Part shown: positions 7,142 to 13,318 of the stretch, in pieces
Layout: each line of letters begins with the position of its first letter
Position numbering within the stretch: position 1 is the first letter of the stretch
Assembly: GCA_900318855.1 (NCBI GenBank)
Contig: ONMG01000060.1
Location: forward strand, 1 to 13,318
Source: an uncultured Prevotella sp.
GTDB taxonomy: Bacteria; Bacteroidota; Bacteroidia; Bacteroidales; Bacteroidaceae
Direction of reading: 5' to 3'
DNA: 13,318 nucleotides
Position numbers and translations under genes: made by a program
Notes under the pieces: generated by a model
What the model was told of the DNA's origin: nothing
Database searches by the model: none
What the model saw: only the letters and a program-made list of their open reading frames with translations

Positions 7142-7923
7142 TATTGTTCTTCTTTCCAGTTGGCGTTCTTGTTGATGATTTCCTTAGCCAAGGCCAGGTG
7201 GTTGCGTGCACCTGCCGAATCGGCATCGTAGAGGATGACGGGGAGTCCGTGGCTGGGACTCTCGCTCAGCTTCACATTGCGCTGAATGACGGTTTTGAAC
7301 ACCAGCTCCTGGAAGTGGCGCTTCACGTCGTCGTAGATTTGGTTGGCCAGGCGGAGCCGGCTGTCGTACATCGTGAGGAGGAAGCCTTCAATCTCGAGCT
7401 TCGGGTTGAGCTTGCTTTTGATAATCTTGATGGTGTTGAGGAGCTTGCTGATGCCCTCGAGTGCAAAGTATTCGCACTGAACGGGAATGATGACCGAGTC
7501 GGCGGCTGTCAGCGAGTTGACGGTGATGAGGCCCAGCGAGGGCGAGCAGTCGATGAGGATATAGTCGTACTCGCTGCGTATGGGGTCGAGGATGTTTTTG
7601 AGCACCTTCTCACGGTTGTCGAGGTTCAGCATCTCGATTTCGGCGCCCACGAGGTCCATGTGGCTGGGCACGATGTCGAGTCCTTCAATGTCAGTGGTGT
7701 AGATAGCGTCGCGCACGTCGGCATGATCAATGATGCATTCATAGATAGAGCAGTCCACCTGCTTGATGTCCACTCCCAAGCCACTGGAGGCGTTGGCCTG
7801 GGGATCGGCATCGACGACGAGCACCGTTTTCTCAAGTGTTGCCAGCGAAGCGGCGAGGTTGATGGTTGTCGTGGTCTTGCCCACACCGCCTTTCTGATTG
7901 GCTAAAGCTATAATCTTACCCAT
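7141..7923 (-). CDS. parA: Chromosome-partitioning ATPase ParA (Soj type)
   Basis: Deviant Walker-type ATPase that binds the nucleoid and moves ParB-parS complexes. 260 residues. The deviant Walker A KGGVGKTT (11-18) with its signature lysine K11 starts at the very N terminus, so there is no regulatory helix-turn-helix ahead of it as in plasmid P1 or F ParA. VDADPQANASSGLG (37-50) and the Walker B region YILIDCSPSLGLIT (121-134) follow, then QCEYFALEGISKL (149-161), typical of chromosomal Soj/ParA. First gene of the operon parA-parB-DUF5683-mltD-rel, with a perfect -7 promoter box 31 bases upstream. The short form and the neighbouring lipid A and wall genes point to a chromosomal rather than a plasmid locus. 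Confidence 0.97.
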   Translation of the reverse strand: MGKIIALANQKGGVGKTTTTINLAASLATLEKTVLVVDADPQANASSGLGVDIKQVDCSIYECIIDHADVRDAIYTTDIEGLDIVPSHMDLVGAEIEMLNLDNREKVLKNILDPIRSEYDYILIDCSPSLGLITVNSLTAADSVIIPVQCEYFALEGISKLLNTIKIIKSKLNPKLEIEGFLLTMYDSRLRLANQIYDDVKRHFQELVFKTVIQRNVKLSESPSHGLPVILYDADSAGARNHLALAKEIINKNANWKEEQ

Positions 7924-7953
7924 AAATCAATCTTTCTCACTTTTCTTAGTTTG

Positions 7954-7961
7954 CAAAGGTA
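7954..7961 (-). promoter_or_regulatory. -7 box of the parA operon promoter
   Basis: Minus strand TACCTTTG followed by C is an exact TAnnTTTG box. Transcription would start near 7947 with a leader of about 25 bases. No TTTG is found at the -33 position; instead an inverted repeat (7972-7986) covers it, which may mean an activator or repressor site. Confidence 0.65.
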
Positions 7962-7971
7962 CATATTTTAT

Positions 7972-7986
7972 GTGAGACAGCCTCAC
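7972..7986. promoter_or_regulatory. Inverted repeat between the divergent parA and surE promoters
   Basis: GTGAG at 7972-7976 and CTCAC at 7982-7986 are perfect 5-bp arms around ACAGC. The repeat lies between the two -7 boxes (7954-7961 and 8003-8010), at the -33 distance from both. A further CTCACTTTT at 7936-7944, just after the parA start point, resembles CTCACTTTA at 7982-7990. It may be an operator shared by both operons. The arms are short, so chance is possible. Confidence 0.35.
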
Positions 7987-8002
7987 TTTAAACCTTTTTT
8001 CG

Positions 8003-8010
8003 TACTTTTG
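8003..8010 (+). promoter_or_regulatory. -7 box of the surE-lpxB promoter
   Basis: TACTTTTG followed by C is an exact TAnnTTTG box, 37 bases before the surE ATG. Start of transcription is expected near 8017, giving a leader of about 30 bases. No clear -33 TTTG is seen. Confidence 0.65.
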
Positions 8011-8047
8011 CAGGAAGTTTTTTAGGTATCGACAAAACATTAAGACA

Positions 8048-8836
8048 ATGGATAACAACACTCAACGCCCCTTCATTCTCATTTCGAATGACGACGGCTA
8101 CCATTCTCCCGGCATCCGCCTGCTGGCCGAGTCGCTGCGCGATGTGGCCGATTTGCTGGTGTGTGCCCCCGAGTCGGCACGTTCCGGATTCTCGTGCGCC
8201 TTCTCGGCTGAGGTGCCGCTTCGCTTGAAGCGGAGGCACAACCTTGGCGACATCGAGGTGTGGTCGTGCAACGGCACACCCGTTGACTGCGTGAAGCTGG
8301 CGCTCGCCAAGCTGTGCCCGGACAGGAGGCCCGACCTCATCTTGGGTGGGGTCAACCATGGCGACAACTCTACCGTGAACAATCACTATTCCGGCACGAT
8401 GGGCGTGGCTTTGGAAGGCTGCATGAAATACATCTCCTCGATTGCTTTCTCCAGTTGCTACTACGATGAGCATGCCGACCTCAGTGCGCTGGTGCCCTAC
8501 ATCCGTCGTTTTGTGGAGGCTGTGCTGCGCAAGCCGCTGCCCCGTGGTGTCTGCCTCAATATCAACTTCCCTGCCGCCCAGCATTTCGAGGGTGTCAGAG
8601 TGTGTCGCATGACGTTCGGCCGCTGGGTCAACGAGGTGGTCACCGAGCACCATCCGCGTGGCTACGACTACTACTGGATGGTGGGCCACTTTAACAACGA
8701 CGAGCCCGAGGCCGAGGACTCCGACCAGTGGGCTCTCGCTCATGGCTATGTGGCCGTGACCCCCACGACTATGGATGTCACGGCCTACGGTTTTATGGAC
8801 GAAGCCTGCGCACTGCTTGGTGCCGAGCGGAAATGA
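8048..8836 (+). CDS. surE: 5'/3'-nucleotidase SurE
   Basis: Metal-dependent phosphatase acting on nucleoside monophosphates (in some species also on short polyphosphate), cytoplasmic. 262 residues. The SurE metal-site motifs are in order: ISNDDG (12-17, D15 and D16), APESARSGFS (40-49, S46), NGTPVDCVKLAL (75-86) and GGVNHGDN (100-107, N103), followed by YSGTMGVALEG (114-124). The third motif reads GGVN where many members have SGIN, but the metal-binding asparagine is kept. No signal peptide. It is the first gene of a pair with lpxB, 16 bases apart, and is divergent from parA. The pairing with lipid A synthesis is known from Bacteroides-type genomes; a functional reason is not established. Confidence 0.96.
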   Translation: MDNNTQRPFILISNDDGYHSPGIRLLAESLRDVADLLVCAPESARSGFSCAFSAEVPLRLKRRHNLGDIEVWSCNGTPVDCVKLALAKLCPDRRPDLILGGVNHGDNSTVNNHYSGTMGVALEGCMKYISSIAFSSCYYDEHADLSALVPYIRRFVEAVLRKPLPRGVCLNINFPAAQHFEGVRVCRMTFGRWVNEVVTEHHPRGYDYYWMVGHFNNDEPEAEDSDQWALAHGYVAVTPTTMDVTAYGFMDEACALLGAERK

Positions 8837-8852
8837 ATCATCTCCAGTCGTT

Positions 8853-9989
8853 ATGAAATACTATCTCATTGCCGGCGAGGCCAGTGGTGACCTTCATGCC
8901 TCACGCCTGATGAAGGCCCTGGGCGCGCTCGACCCGGAGGCTCAGTTCCGCTGTCTCGGAGGCGACCTGATGGCGCAGGCCGGGGGAACACTCGTGAAGC
9001 ACTATCGGGAAATGGCCTACATGGGGTTCGGCCCCGTCATCACCCATCTGCCTACCATCTTCCGCAACATGGCGCGCTGCAAGAGCGATATCCTGGCCTG
9101 GAAGCCCGATGCTGTGGTGCTGGTCGACTATCCCGGCTTCAATCTCCGAATGGCCCGCTTCGTGCATACTCGTACCCACGCTCGCGTGTTCTACTATATT
9201 CCTCCCAAGATATGGGCCTGGAAGGGATGGCGCATCCGCAGCATCCGGCGCTATGTGGATGCCGTGTTCAGCATCTTGCCCTTTGAACCCGAGTACTACA
9301 GCCGGCGTCATTACAAGGTCGACTATGTGGGCAACCCCACGGCCGAGGAAGTGCGGGCATTCAAAAGTCATTACAGCGAGAGCCGGTCGGCCTTCTGCGA
9401 GCGCTTCGGCCTCGATGCTTCCAAGCCTATCGTGGCCCTGCTGGCCGGTAGTCGCAAGCAGGAGGTGAGCGACAATCTGCCCGCCATGGCCGAGGCCATG
9501 AAGACTTTCCCGGATTATCAGCCCGTGGTGGCGGGTGCTCCGTCGCTCGACGATGACTTCTATGCCACCGTGGAAGGCGGCTCGCTGCCCCGTGTGAAAG
9601 CGGCCACCTACGCTCTGCTCACTCACAGTGAGGCTGCTCTCGTGACCAGTGGCACGGCCACGCTCGAGACGGCCCTCTTCGGGGTGCCCCAGGTGGTGTG
9701 CTATTCTACACCGGTGCCTCATCTGGCCCGTTGGGGATTCAACCATATCCTGAAGTGTCCCTACATCAGTCTGGTGAACCTCATTGCCGACCGTGAGGTG
9801 GTGGAGGAGCTCTTTGCCGACCGCTTCAGTGTCGGCAACATTCGGAGTGCCCTGGCCCGACTGTTGCCCGGCGGCCCCGGACGTGAGGCCATGCTCAGCC
9901 AATATCGGGCGATGGAGAGCCGCTTAGGCTCGGCCGTGGCGCCGACCGAAGCTGCGCGCCGCATGGTGGAGCTGCTGAAGCAACGCTAA
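8853..9989 (+). CDS. lpxB: Lipid-A-disaccharide synthase
   Basis: Joins UDP-2,3-diacylglucosamine and lipid X to make the tetraacyl disaccharide 1-phosphate of lipid A, a GT19 glycosyltransferase at the inner face of the inner membrane. 378 residues, the normal length. Motifs in order: MKYYLIAGEASGDLHA at the N terminus, AYMGFGPVITHLP (55-67), VVLVDYPGFNLRMA (88-101), YYIPPKIWAWKGWRI (114-128), GNPTAEEV (160-167), LLAGSRKQEV (196-205, with the GSR arginine R201), VTSGTATLETALFGVPQVV (264-282) and PYISLVNLIADREVVEEL (303-320). The frame opens earlier, at 8775, but inside surE in another frame. The ATG at 8853 matches the family start exactly and lies 16 bases after surE, so it is co-transcribed with it. 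Its last 95 bases are overlapped antisense by the convergent HU-type gene. The presence of lpxB supports a Gram-negative organism. Confidence 0.97.
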   Translation: MKYYLIAGEASGDLHASRLMKALGALDPEAQFRCLGGDLMAQAGGTLVKHYREMAYMGFGPVITHLPTIFRNMARCKSDILAWKPDAVVLVDYPGFNLRMARFVHTRTHARVFYYIPPKIWAWKGWRIRSIRRYVDAVFSILPFEPEYYSRRHYKVDYVGNPTAEEVRAFKSHYSESRSAFCERFGLDASKPIVALLAGSRKQEVSDNLPAMAEAMKTFPDYQPVVAGAPSLDDDFYATVEGGSLPRVKAATYALLTHSEAALVTSGTATLETALFGVPQVVCYSTPVPHLARWGFNHILKCPYISLVNLIADREVVEELFADRFSVGNIRSALARLLPGGPGREAMLSQYRAMESRLGSAVAPTEAARRMVELLKQR

Positions 9990-10656
9990 GGACCACGCTG
10001 CCGGCAGTCTGAGGAGTGCCAGCGTGCGGGATGACTGTCATCGTGGGGCTCACTTTATTGCCCATTGTGTAATAGGGTGAGCCCTGCACCCCTTCCTTCT
10101 TGAGTACGCCCGATGCCACGAGCCTTAGGAGCCATCGGTAGGCTGTGCTGGGGGTGAGCTGAAACTCGTTTTCCATGATTCGGCGGGTGAGGTAGGGGTG
10201 CGTCGACAGATAGTCGGTCACGCGCCGGGTGAGCTCAGCCATCGTGTATTCCTTCGAAATATTGGCCTGGGCAGCCTTTCGGAAGCCCACCTTGCGGCGC
10301 ACCTCACTGAGCAATTGTTTCTCAGGACTGAAGCGGATGGTGCGCACACGTATCTCGTTGGCTTTTATTCCACTGCCGTCGCTGCCGGTCTTGCCGGAGA
10401 GCATGGCCGAGAGGGCGAAATAGCCCACCTCGGGCAGATAGACCTGATGGCCTGCTGTGAGCTCCTGGCAGATGTATTCGCGCACCACGCTCAGCGCGGC
10501 CTTCATGTCGGCGCGGGTGAGGGTGGTGTTGCGCTCGGCCAGTTCCTCCAGGCGGCTGGCCGGCTCGGCGCGCTGCTGTTGCAGATGCACGAACCGGCGG
10601 CTATGGCCACTGCCCCGTTCGTTTTTCAATTGAAGGATGTTGTACCTGATATTCAT
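9895..10656 (-). CDS. HU-type DNA-binding protein fused to a winged helix-turn-helix (HU-HIG class)
   Basis: A DNA-binding protein of 253 residues. Residues about 1-122 form an HU/IHF-like domain of the Bacteroidota kind: it begins MNIRYNIL, has the helices TTLTRADMKAALSVVREYIC (44-63), the strand HQVYLPEVGYFALS (70-83) and the arm and return NEIRVRTIRFSPEKQLL (100-116). Residues about 136-197 look like a winged helix-turn-helix (EYTMAELTRRVTDYLSTHPY, then LTPSTAYRWLLRLVASGVLK). A low-complexity tail of about 55 residues follows, the last 31 or so encoded antisense to lpxB. The frame is open to 10734, but a perfect promoter at 10704-10735 lies inside that extension, so the ATG at 10656 is chosen. 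It probably shapes or regulates the nucleoid; targets are unknown. The divergent region upstream contains a 22-bp repeat array. Confidence 0.85.
   Translation of the reverse strand: MNIRYNILQLKNERGSGHSRRFVHLQQQRAEPASRLEELAERNTTLTRADMKAALSVVREYICQELTAGHQVYLPEVGYFALSAMLSGKTGSDGSGIKANEIRVRTIRFSPEKQLLSEVRRKVGFRKAAQANISKEYTMAELTRRVTDYLSTHPYLTRRIMENEFQLTPSTAYRWLLRLVASGVLKKEGVQGSPYYTMGNKVSPTMTVIPHAGTPQTAGSVVLSVASAAPPCGAQLRSAPRPSLSGSPSPDIG
9994..10026. terminator. Hairpin after lpxB, possible terminator of convergent genes
   Basis: CACGCTG at 9994-10000 pairs perfectly with CAGCGTG at 10020-10026, and GCA (10004-10006) can pair with TGC (10017-10019) inside. It begins five bases after the lpxB stop. 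No T-tract follows on either strand, so it is not a textbook intrinsic terminator. It also lies inside the C-terminal tail of the opposite HU-type gene. Confidence 0.4.
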
Positions 10657-10703
10657 AGACTTTTGATGTTTACCATCGGGGGCGACATTGCTCCCGACGG
10701 CTG

Positions 10704-10735
10704 CAAAGATAAGCCAAAAGAACATAATCGCCAAA
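10704..10735 (-). promoter_or_regulatory. Promoter of the HU-winged-helix gene
   Basis: TATCTTTG at 10711-10704 and TTTG at 10735-10732 on the minus strand match both Bacteroidota boxes exactly, with the standard spacing of 20 bases. It is the best promoter in the window. Transcription should start near 10697, with a leader of about 40 bases before the ATG at 10656. Confidence 0.8.
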
Positions 10736-10850
10736 TCAGCCAGGCCGGTTTTAACAATTACCCCACGCGGCTGTCCCGCTGTTCCCCCTCAATAGGGCTT
10801 CCACCCCTTTGGACTCCGTGGGCCGTAGCCTGCTGGCTTCGGTCAGCTGC

Positions 10851-10926
10851 CACGTTCGTGAAGAGCTGCTGTCACGTTCGTGAAAAGGTCCTGCCACGTT
10901 CGTGAAGAGACGCTGCCACGTTCGTG
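10851..10926. repeat. Four 22-bp tandem repeats with core CACGTTCGTG
   Basis: The identical 10-bp core CACGTTCGTG starts at 10851, 10873, 10895 and 10917, exactly 22 bases apart each time. The first three cores are followed by AA and a purine-rich stretch, and CTG stands shortly before three of the cores. The core is itself a small palindrome, CACG and CGTG around TT. A weaker fifth copy may start near 10940, where GTGAAGAG recurs at 10947-10954. A 22-bp period is close to two turns of DNA, so bound proteins would line up on one face, as with iterons or multi-site operators. It differs from parS, which has an uninterrupted CACGTG centre. Confidence 0.85.
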
Positions 10927-11048
10927 GTGACGCCCGTTGCCCCATGGTGAAGAGTCGCCGGAGTGCGGATGGGTGACGGGTGACTTGGAGGGAGATGACT
11001 GGCAGCCCGGATGCCCTGAAGGACGGCAGTCCGAGGATGGAAAATGAA

Positions 11049-11088
11049 GAGAGATGTGGAATTTTGGCGGAAAAGAGTCCTATCTCTC
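11049..11088. promoter_or_regulatory. Inverted repeat upstream of the GH92 promoter
   Basis: GAGAGAT at 11049-11055 and ATCTCTC at 11082-11088 are perfect 7-bp inverted arms 26 bases apart. The right arm ends 12 bases before the GH92 -7 box, a position suitable for an activator. No regulator can be named. Confidence 0.3.
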
Positions 11089-11100
11089 AAGATAAATGGC

Positions 11101-11108
11101 TATATTTG
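11101..11108 (+). promoter_or_regulatory. -7 box of the GH92 gene promoter
   Basis: TATATTTG followed by C is an exact TAnnTTTG box. No TTTG lies at the -33 distance, so the promoter may depend on an activator. Expected start near 11115, leaving a leader of about 75 bases. Confidence 0.65.
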
Positions 11109-11118
11109 CACTGCAATT

Positions 11119-11145
11119 CTGCCGGAGCGCTCAAGTGCCGGGCAG
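11119..11145 (+). promoter_or_regulatory. Hairpin at the 5' end of the GH92 leader
   Basis: CTGCCGG (11119-11125) pairs with CCGGGCAG (11138-11145) over seven pairs with one bulged G; a T-A and a G-T can extend the base. The loop is 12 bases. It would sit at the extreme 5' end of the transcript, where such stems commonly protect mRNA. Confidence 0.4.
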
Positions 11146-11181
11146 AGATTACGATAATGAAGACAAAATAACTAAACCCAC

Positions 11182-11193
11182 ATGACTTTATGA
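11182..11193 (+). other. Three-codon mini-ORF overlapping the GH92 start
   Basis: ATG ACT TTA TGA at 11182-11193 ends on the GH92 start codon (ATGA overlap). A second mini-ORF, ATG AAG ACA AAA TAA, lies at 11157-11171. Either could affect initiation at the GH92 start; both may be chance. Confidence 0.25.
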
Positions 11194-13318
11194 AGAAAAC
11201 TTTCTTGATGGCTCTGGCTCTGGCGTGTGCCCTCGGCTGCCCGGCAAAGGAGCTCGTCGACTATGTGAACCCCTACATCGGTAACATCAGCCATCTGCTG
11301 GTGCCCACCTTTCCCACGGTACAGCTGCCTAACAGTTTGCTGCGCGTCTATCCCGAACGCGGCGATTACACCTCGGAGCTGGTCAACGGACTGCCCGTCG
11401 TGGTGACCTCCCACCGCGAGCGCTCGGCTTTCCGCATCAGTCCCAGTCAGCAGCAGGTGCCCACGGCGGTCAATGCCATGAACTACGACCACGAGCGCAT
11501 CACCCCTTACAGCTTCGATTTGGAACTCGCTGACAACACCATGCGCGCACGCTATGCGCTCTCGCATCAGAGTGCTGTCTATGAGCTTCAGTTCTATGAC
11601 ACCTCAAAGCCGGCCTTCGTCACCATTCAGTCGGACGAAGGCAAGTTGGAGAGCGGCAAAGGCTACGTCCGCGGCTGGCAGAAGCTTTCCGATAATACAA
11701 AAATCTATCTCTACCTGGAATACGAGAATGTGCCCGCCACCGTTGGTGTGCTCAGCAATGGCCGTGTCGACCGTCAGCGCCAGCAGACCGAGGGCCGCGG
11801 TGCCTGCATTGCCCTCGGCTATGCCCGGGGCACGGCTAAGGTGAGGCTGCGCTACGGCGTGTCGCTCATCAGTGCCGACCAGGCCTGCCGAAACCTCAGG
11901 CGCGAGATTCAGGACTACGATGTGGATGCTGTGGCTGCTAAAGGGCGCGCGGTGTGGAACGAGGCACTATCGCGGATGCAGGTCGAGGGAGGCACCGAGG
12001 AAGAGAAGACCGTTTTCTACACTTCTTACTACCGCACTTTGGAGCGTCCCGTGTGCCTCAGCGAAGACGGCCGCTACTTCAGTGCCTACGACGGTAAGGT
12101 GCACAGCGACAACGGCTCACCTTTCTACACCGATGACTGGATTTGGGATACCTATCGTGCTGCCCATCCTCTGCGTGCCATCCTGCAGCCCCGCGAGGAG
12201 GAGGACATCGTGAACTCCTATCTCCGCATGGCCGAGCAGATGGGCACCGACTGGATGCCCACTTTCCCGGGTATCACCGGCGACAGCCGCCGCATGAACT
12301 GCAACCACGGCGTGGCCATGGTGGCCGATGCGCTCTGGAAGGGCCTGAAGGTGGATGCACAGAAGGGATTCGAATACAGCCGCAAGGCTATTGAGGAGAA
12401 GACGCTCGCTCCCTGGTCGGGAGCGCCCGCCAACGAAATCAGCAATTTCTATAAGGTGCATGGCTATATCCCCGGACTCAGAGAGGGCGAGAAGGAGACC
12501 GACCCCACCGTGTCGGGATTCGAAAAGCGACAGTCGGTGGCTGTCACGCTCGGTACCTCGTACGATGAGTGGTGTCTTTCAAGAATTGCCGCCTTCAGGG
12601 GCGACAAGGCAGCTGAGCAGAAGTATCTCAAATTGAGCTACAACTACCGTAACCTGTTCAACGACACTACCTGCTTCTTCCACCCCAAGGATAAGGAGGG
12701 ACACTTCATCGAACCTTTCGACTACCGCTTCTCGGGCGGTACGGGCGTGCGTGATTACTACGACGAGAACAATGGCTGGACCTACCGCTGGGACGTTCAG
12801 CACAACATGGCCGACCTCATCCGCCTGATGGGAGGCCGCGAGCAGTTTGTGAAAAACCTCGATGCTACCTTCACGGAACCCATGGGCCGCGGCAAGCGCG
12901 AGTTCTATTGGCAGCTGCCCGACCAGACCGGCAACATCGGACAGTTCACCATGGCCAATGAGCCTTCGCTGCATATACCTTATTTATACAACTATGCCGG
13001 TGCGCCCTGGAAGACGCAGAAGCGCGTGCGGCAGGTGCTGCACACCTGGTTCCGCAGCGACGTGATGGGCATACCCGGCGACGAGGATGGCGGTGGTCTC
13101 ACCTCTTTCGTGGTGTTCTCGTCGATGGGTTTCTATCCCGTCACCCCCGGTCTGCCCGTCTACAATATCGGCAGTCCCGTGTTCAGCAAGGTGCAGGTGA
13201 AGGTGGGCAACGGCAAGACGTTTACCATCATAGCCCAGGGCTGCAGCGAGGATAACAAATACATCCAGAGTGCAACGCTCAACGGCAAACCCTATAACAA
13301 GCCCTGGTTCACGCATAA
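11190..13318 (+). CDS. Secreted GH92-family glycoside hydrolase (putative alpha-mannosidase), 3' end cut off
   Basis: Family 92 enzymes are calcium-dependent exo-alpha-mannosidases that Bacteroidota use outside the cytoplasm on N-glycans and mannans. 709 residues are visible and the frame is still open at the last base; members usually have about 740-770. An N-terminal signal sequence is clear, but ALGCPAK could be cut by signal peptidase I or, less likely, be a weak lipobox. The beta-sandwich N-domain starts VDYVNPYIGNISHLLVP (23-39). The catalytic domain shows DDWIWDTYRAAHPL (315-328), WDVQHNMADLIRLMGG (534-549), NEPSLHIPYLYNYAG (590-604, acid candidate E591) and IPGDEDGGGLTSF (628-640, base candidates D631 and D633). 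The last motif and the N-domain loops differ from typical GH92, so mannose specificity is uncertain. It has its own promoter and structured leader. Confidence 0.88.
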   Translation, partial: MKKTFLMALALACALGCPAKELVDYVNPYIGNISHLLVPTFPTVQLPNSLLRVYPERGDYTSELVNGLPVVVTSHRERSAFRISPSQQQVPTAVNAMNYDHERITPYSFDLELADNTMRARYALSHQSAVYELQFYDTSKPAFVTIQSDEGKLESGKGYVRGWQKLSDNTKIYLYLEYENVPATVGVLSNGRVDRQRQQTEGRGACIALGYARGTAKVRLRYGVSLISADQACRNLRREIQDYDVDAVAAKGRAVWNEALSRMQVEGGTEEEKTVFYTSYYRTLERPVCLSEDGRYFSAYDGKVHSDNGSPFYTDDWIWDTYRAAHPLRAILQPREEEDIVNSYLRMAEQMGTDWMPTFPGITGDSRRMNCNHGVAMVADALWKGLKVDAQKGFEYSRKAIEEKTLAPWSGAPANEISNFYKVHGYIPGLREGEKETDPTVSGFEKRQSVAVTLGTSYDEWCLSRIAAFRGDKAAEQKYLKLSYNYRNLFNDTTCFFHPKDKEGHFIEPFDYRFSGGTGVRDYYDENNGWTYRWDVQHNMADLIRLMGGREQFVKNLDATFTEPMGRGKREFYWQLPDQTGNIGQFTMANEPSLHIPYLYNYAGAPWKTQKRVRQVLHTWFRSDVMGIPGDEDGGGLTSFVVFSSMGFYPVTPGLPVYNIGSPVFSKVQVKVGNGKTFTIIAQGCSEDNKYIQSATLNGKPYNKPWFTH

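Larger units (their letters stand above)
10657..11189. other. Divergent intergenic region between the HU-type gene and the GH92 gene
   Basis: 533 bases without a convincing gene. It holds the HU promoter (10704-10735), a 22-bp tandem repeat array (10851-10926) with a decayed fifth copy after it, a two-fold GGGTGAC tandem (10971-10984), an inverted repeat (11049-11088), the GH92 -7 box (11101-11108) and a leader hairpin (11119-11145). The short frames crossing the repeats cannot be real: because 22 is not a multiple of 3, the repeat passes through all frames. Confidence 0.7.

Noticed and set aside
7144..7905. 253-codon frame on the plus strand opposite parA
   Set aside because: parA is unmistakable on the other strand; this mirror frame has no family motif.
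8901..9902. 333-codon open frame on the minus strand
   Set aside because: Fully antisense to lpxB; rich in His and Gly as expected for a shadow frame of GC-rich coding DNA.
10751..10945. Short minus-strand frame with repeated T-N-V-A and H-E-R peptides
   Set aside because: It simply translates the 22-bp repeats; the repeat falls in a different frame each time and the peptide has no conserved form.

Overview
The window looks like a chromosomal piece of a Bacteroidota member, order Bacteroidales, most like the Prevotella group. This assignment is inferred. It rests on repeated promoter elements of the Bacteroidota type (TAnnTTTG at -7, sometimes with TTTG near -33), the near absence of Shine-Dalgarno sequences, a Bacteroidota-specific HU fused to a winged helix, a DUF5683 protein, a family 92 glycoside hydrolase, and the gene order parA-parB-DUF5683-mltD-rel opposite surE-lpxB. 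I see no tRNA, rRNA, CRISPR array or phage genes.

Left part, minus strand: the 5' part of alaS (its 3' end lies off the left edge), then a 356-base gap, then a small MerR-type regulator with its own promoter. The gap holds a compact 135-bp imperfect palindrome with 20-bp terminal inverted repeats (16/20 identical) and a perfect 5-bp direct repeat at its borders, the signature of a MITE-like insertion.

Central part, minus strand: a tightly packed set parA, parB, DUF5683 protein, mltD-like lytic transglycosylase and rel (bifunctional ppGpp synthetase/hydrolase), with gaps of -1, 8, 8 and 42 bases. One promoter before parA probably serves the whole set. It ties chromosome segregation, envelope and cell-wall turnover, and the stringent response into one transcript.

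Right part: surE and lpxB (nucleotide phosphatase and lipid A disaccharide synthase) run divergently from parA on the plus strand. They converge on an HU-winged-helix gene whose 3' end overlaps lpxB antisense. Beyond it lies a 533-base intergenic region with four 22-bp tandem repeats carrying the identical core CACGTTCGTG. A secreted GH92-type mannosidase-like gene follows, with its own promoter and a structured leader, and runs off the right edge.

The genes themselves are mostly familiar. The observations most worth following are non-coding: the MITE-like element (1197-1341) and the 22-bp repeat array (10851-10926). Next come the divergent GH92 and the possible operator shared by parA and surE.
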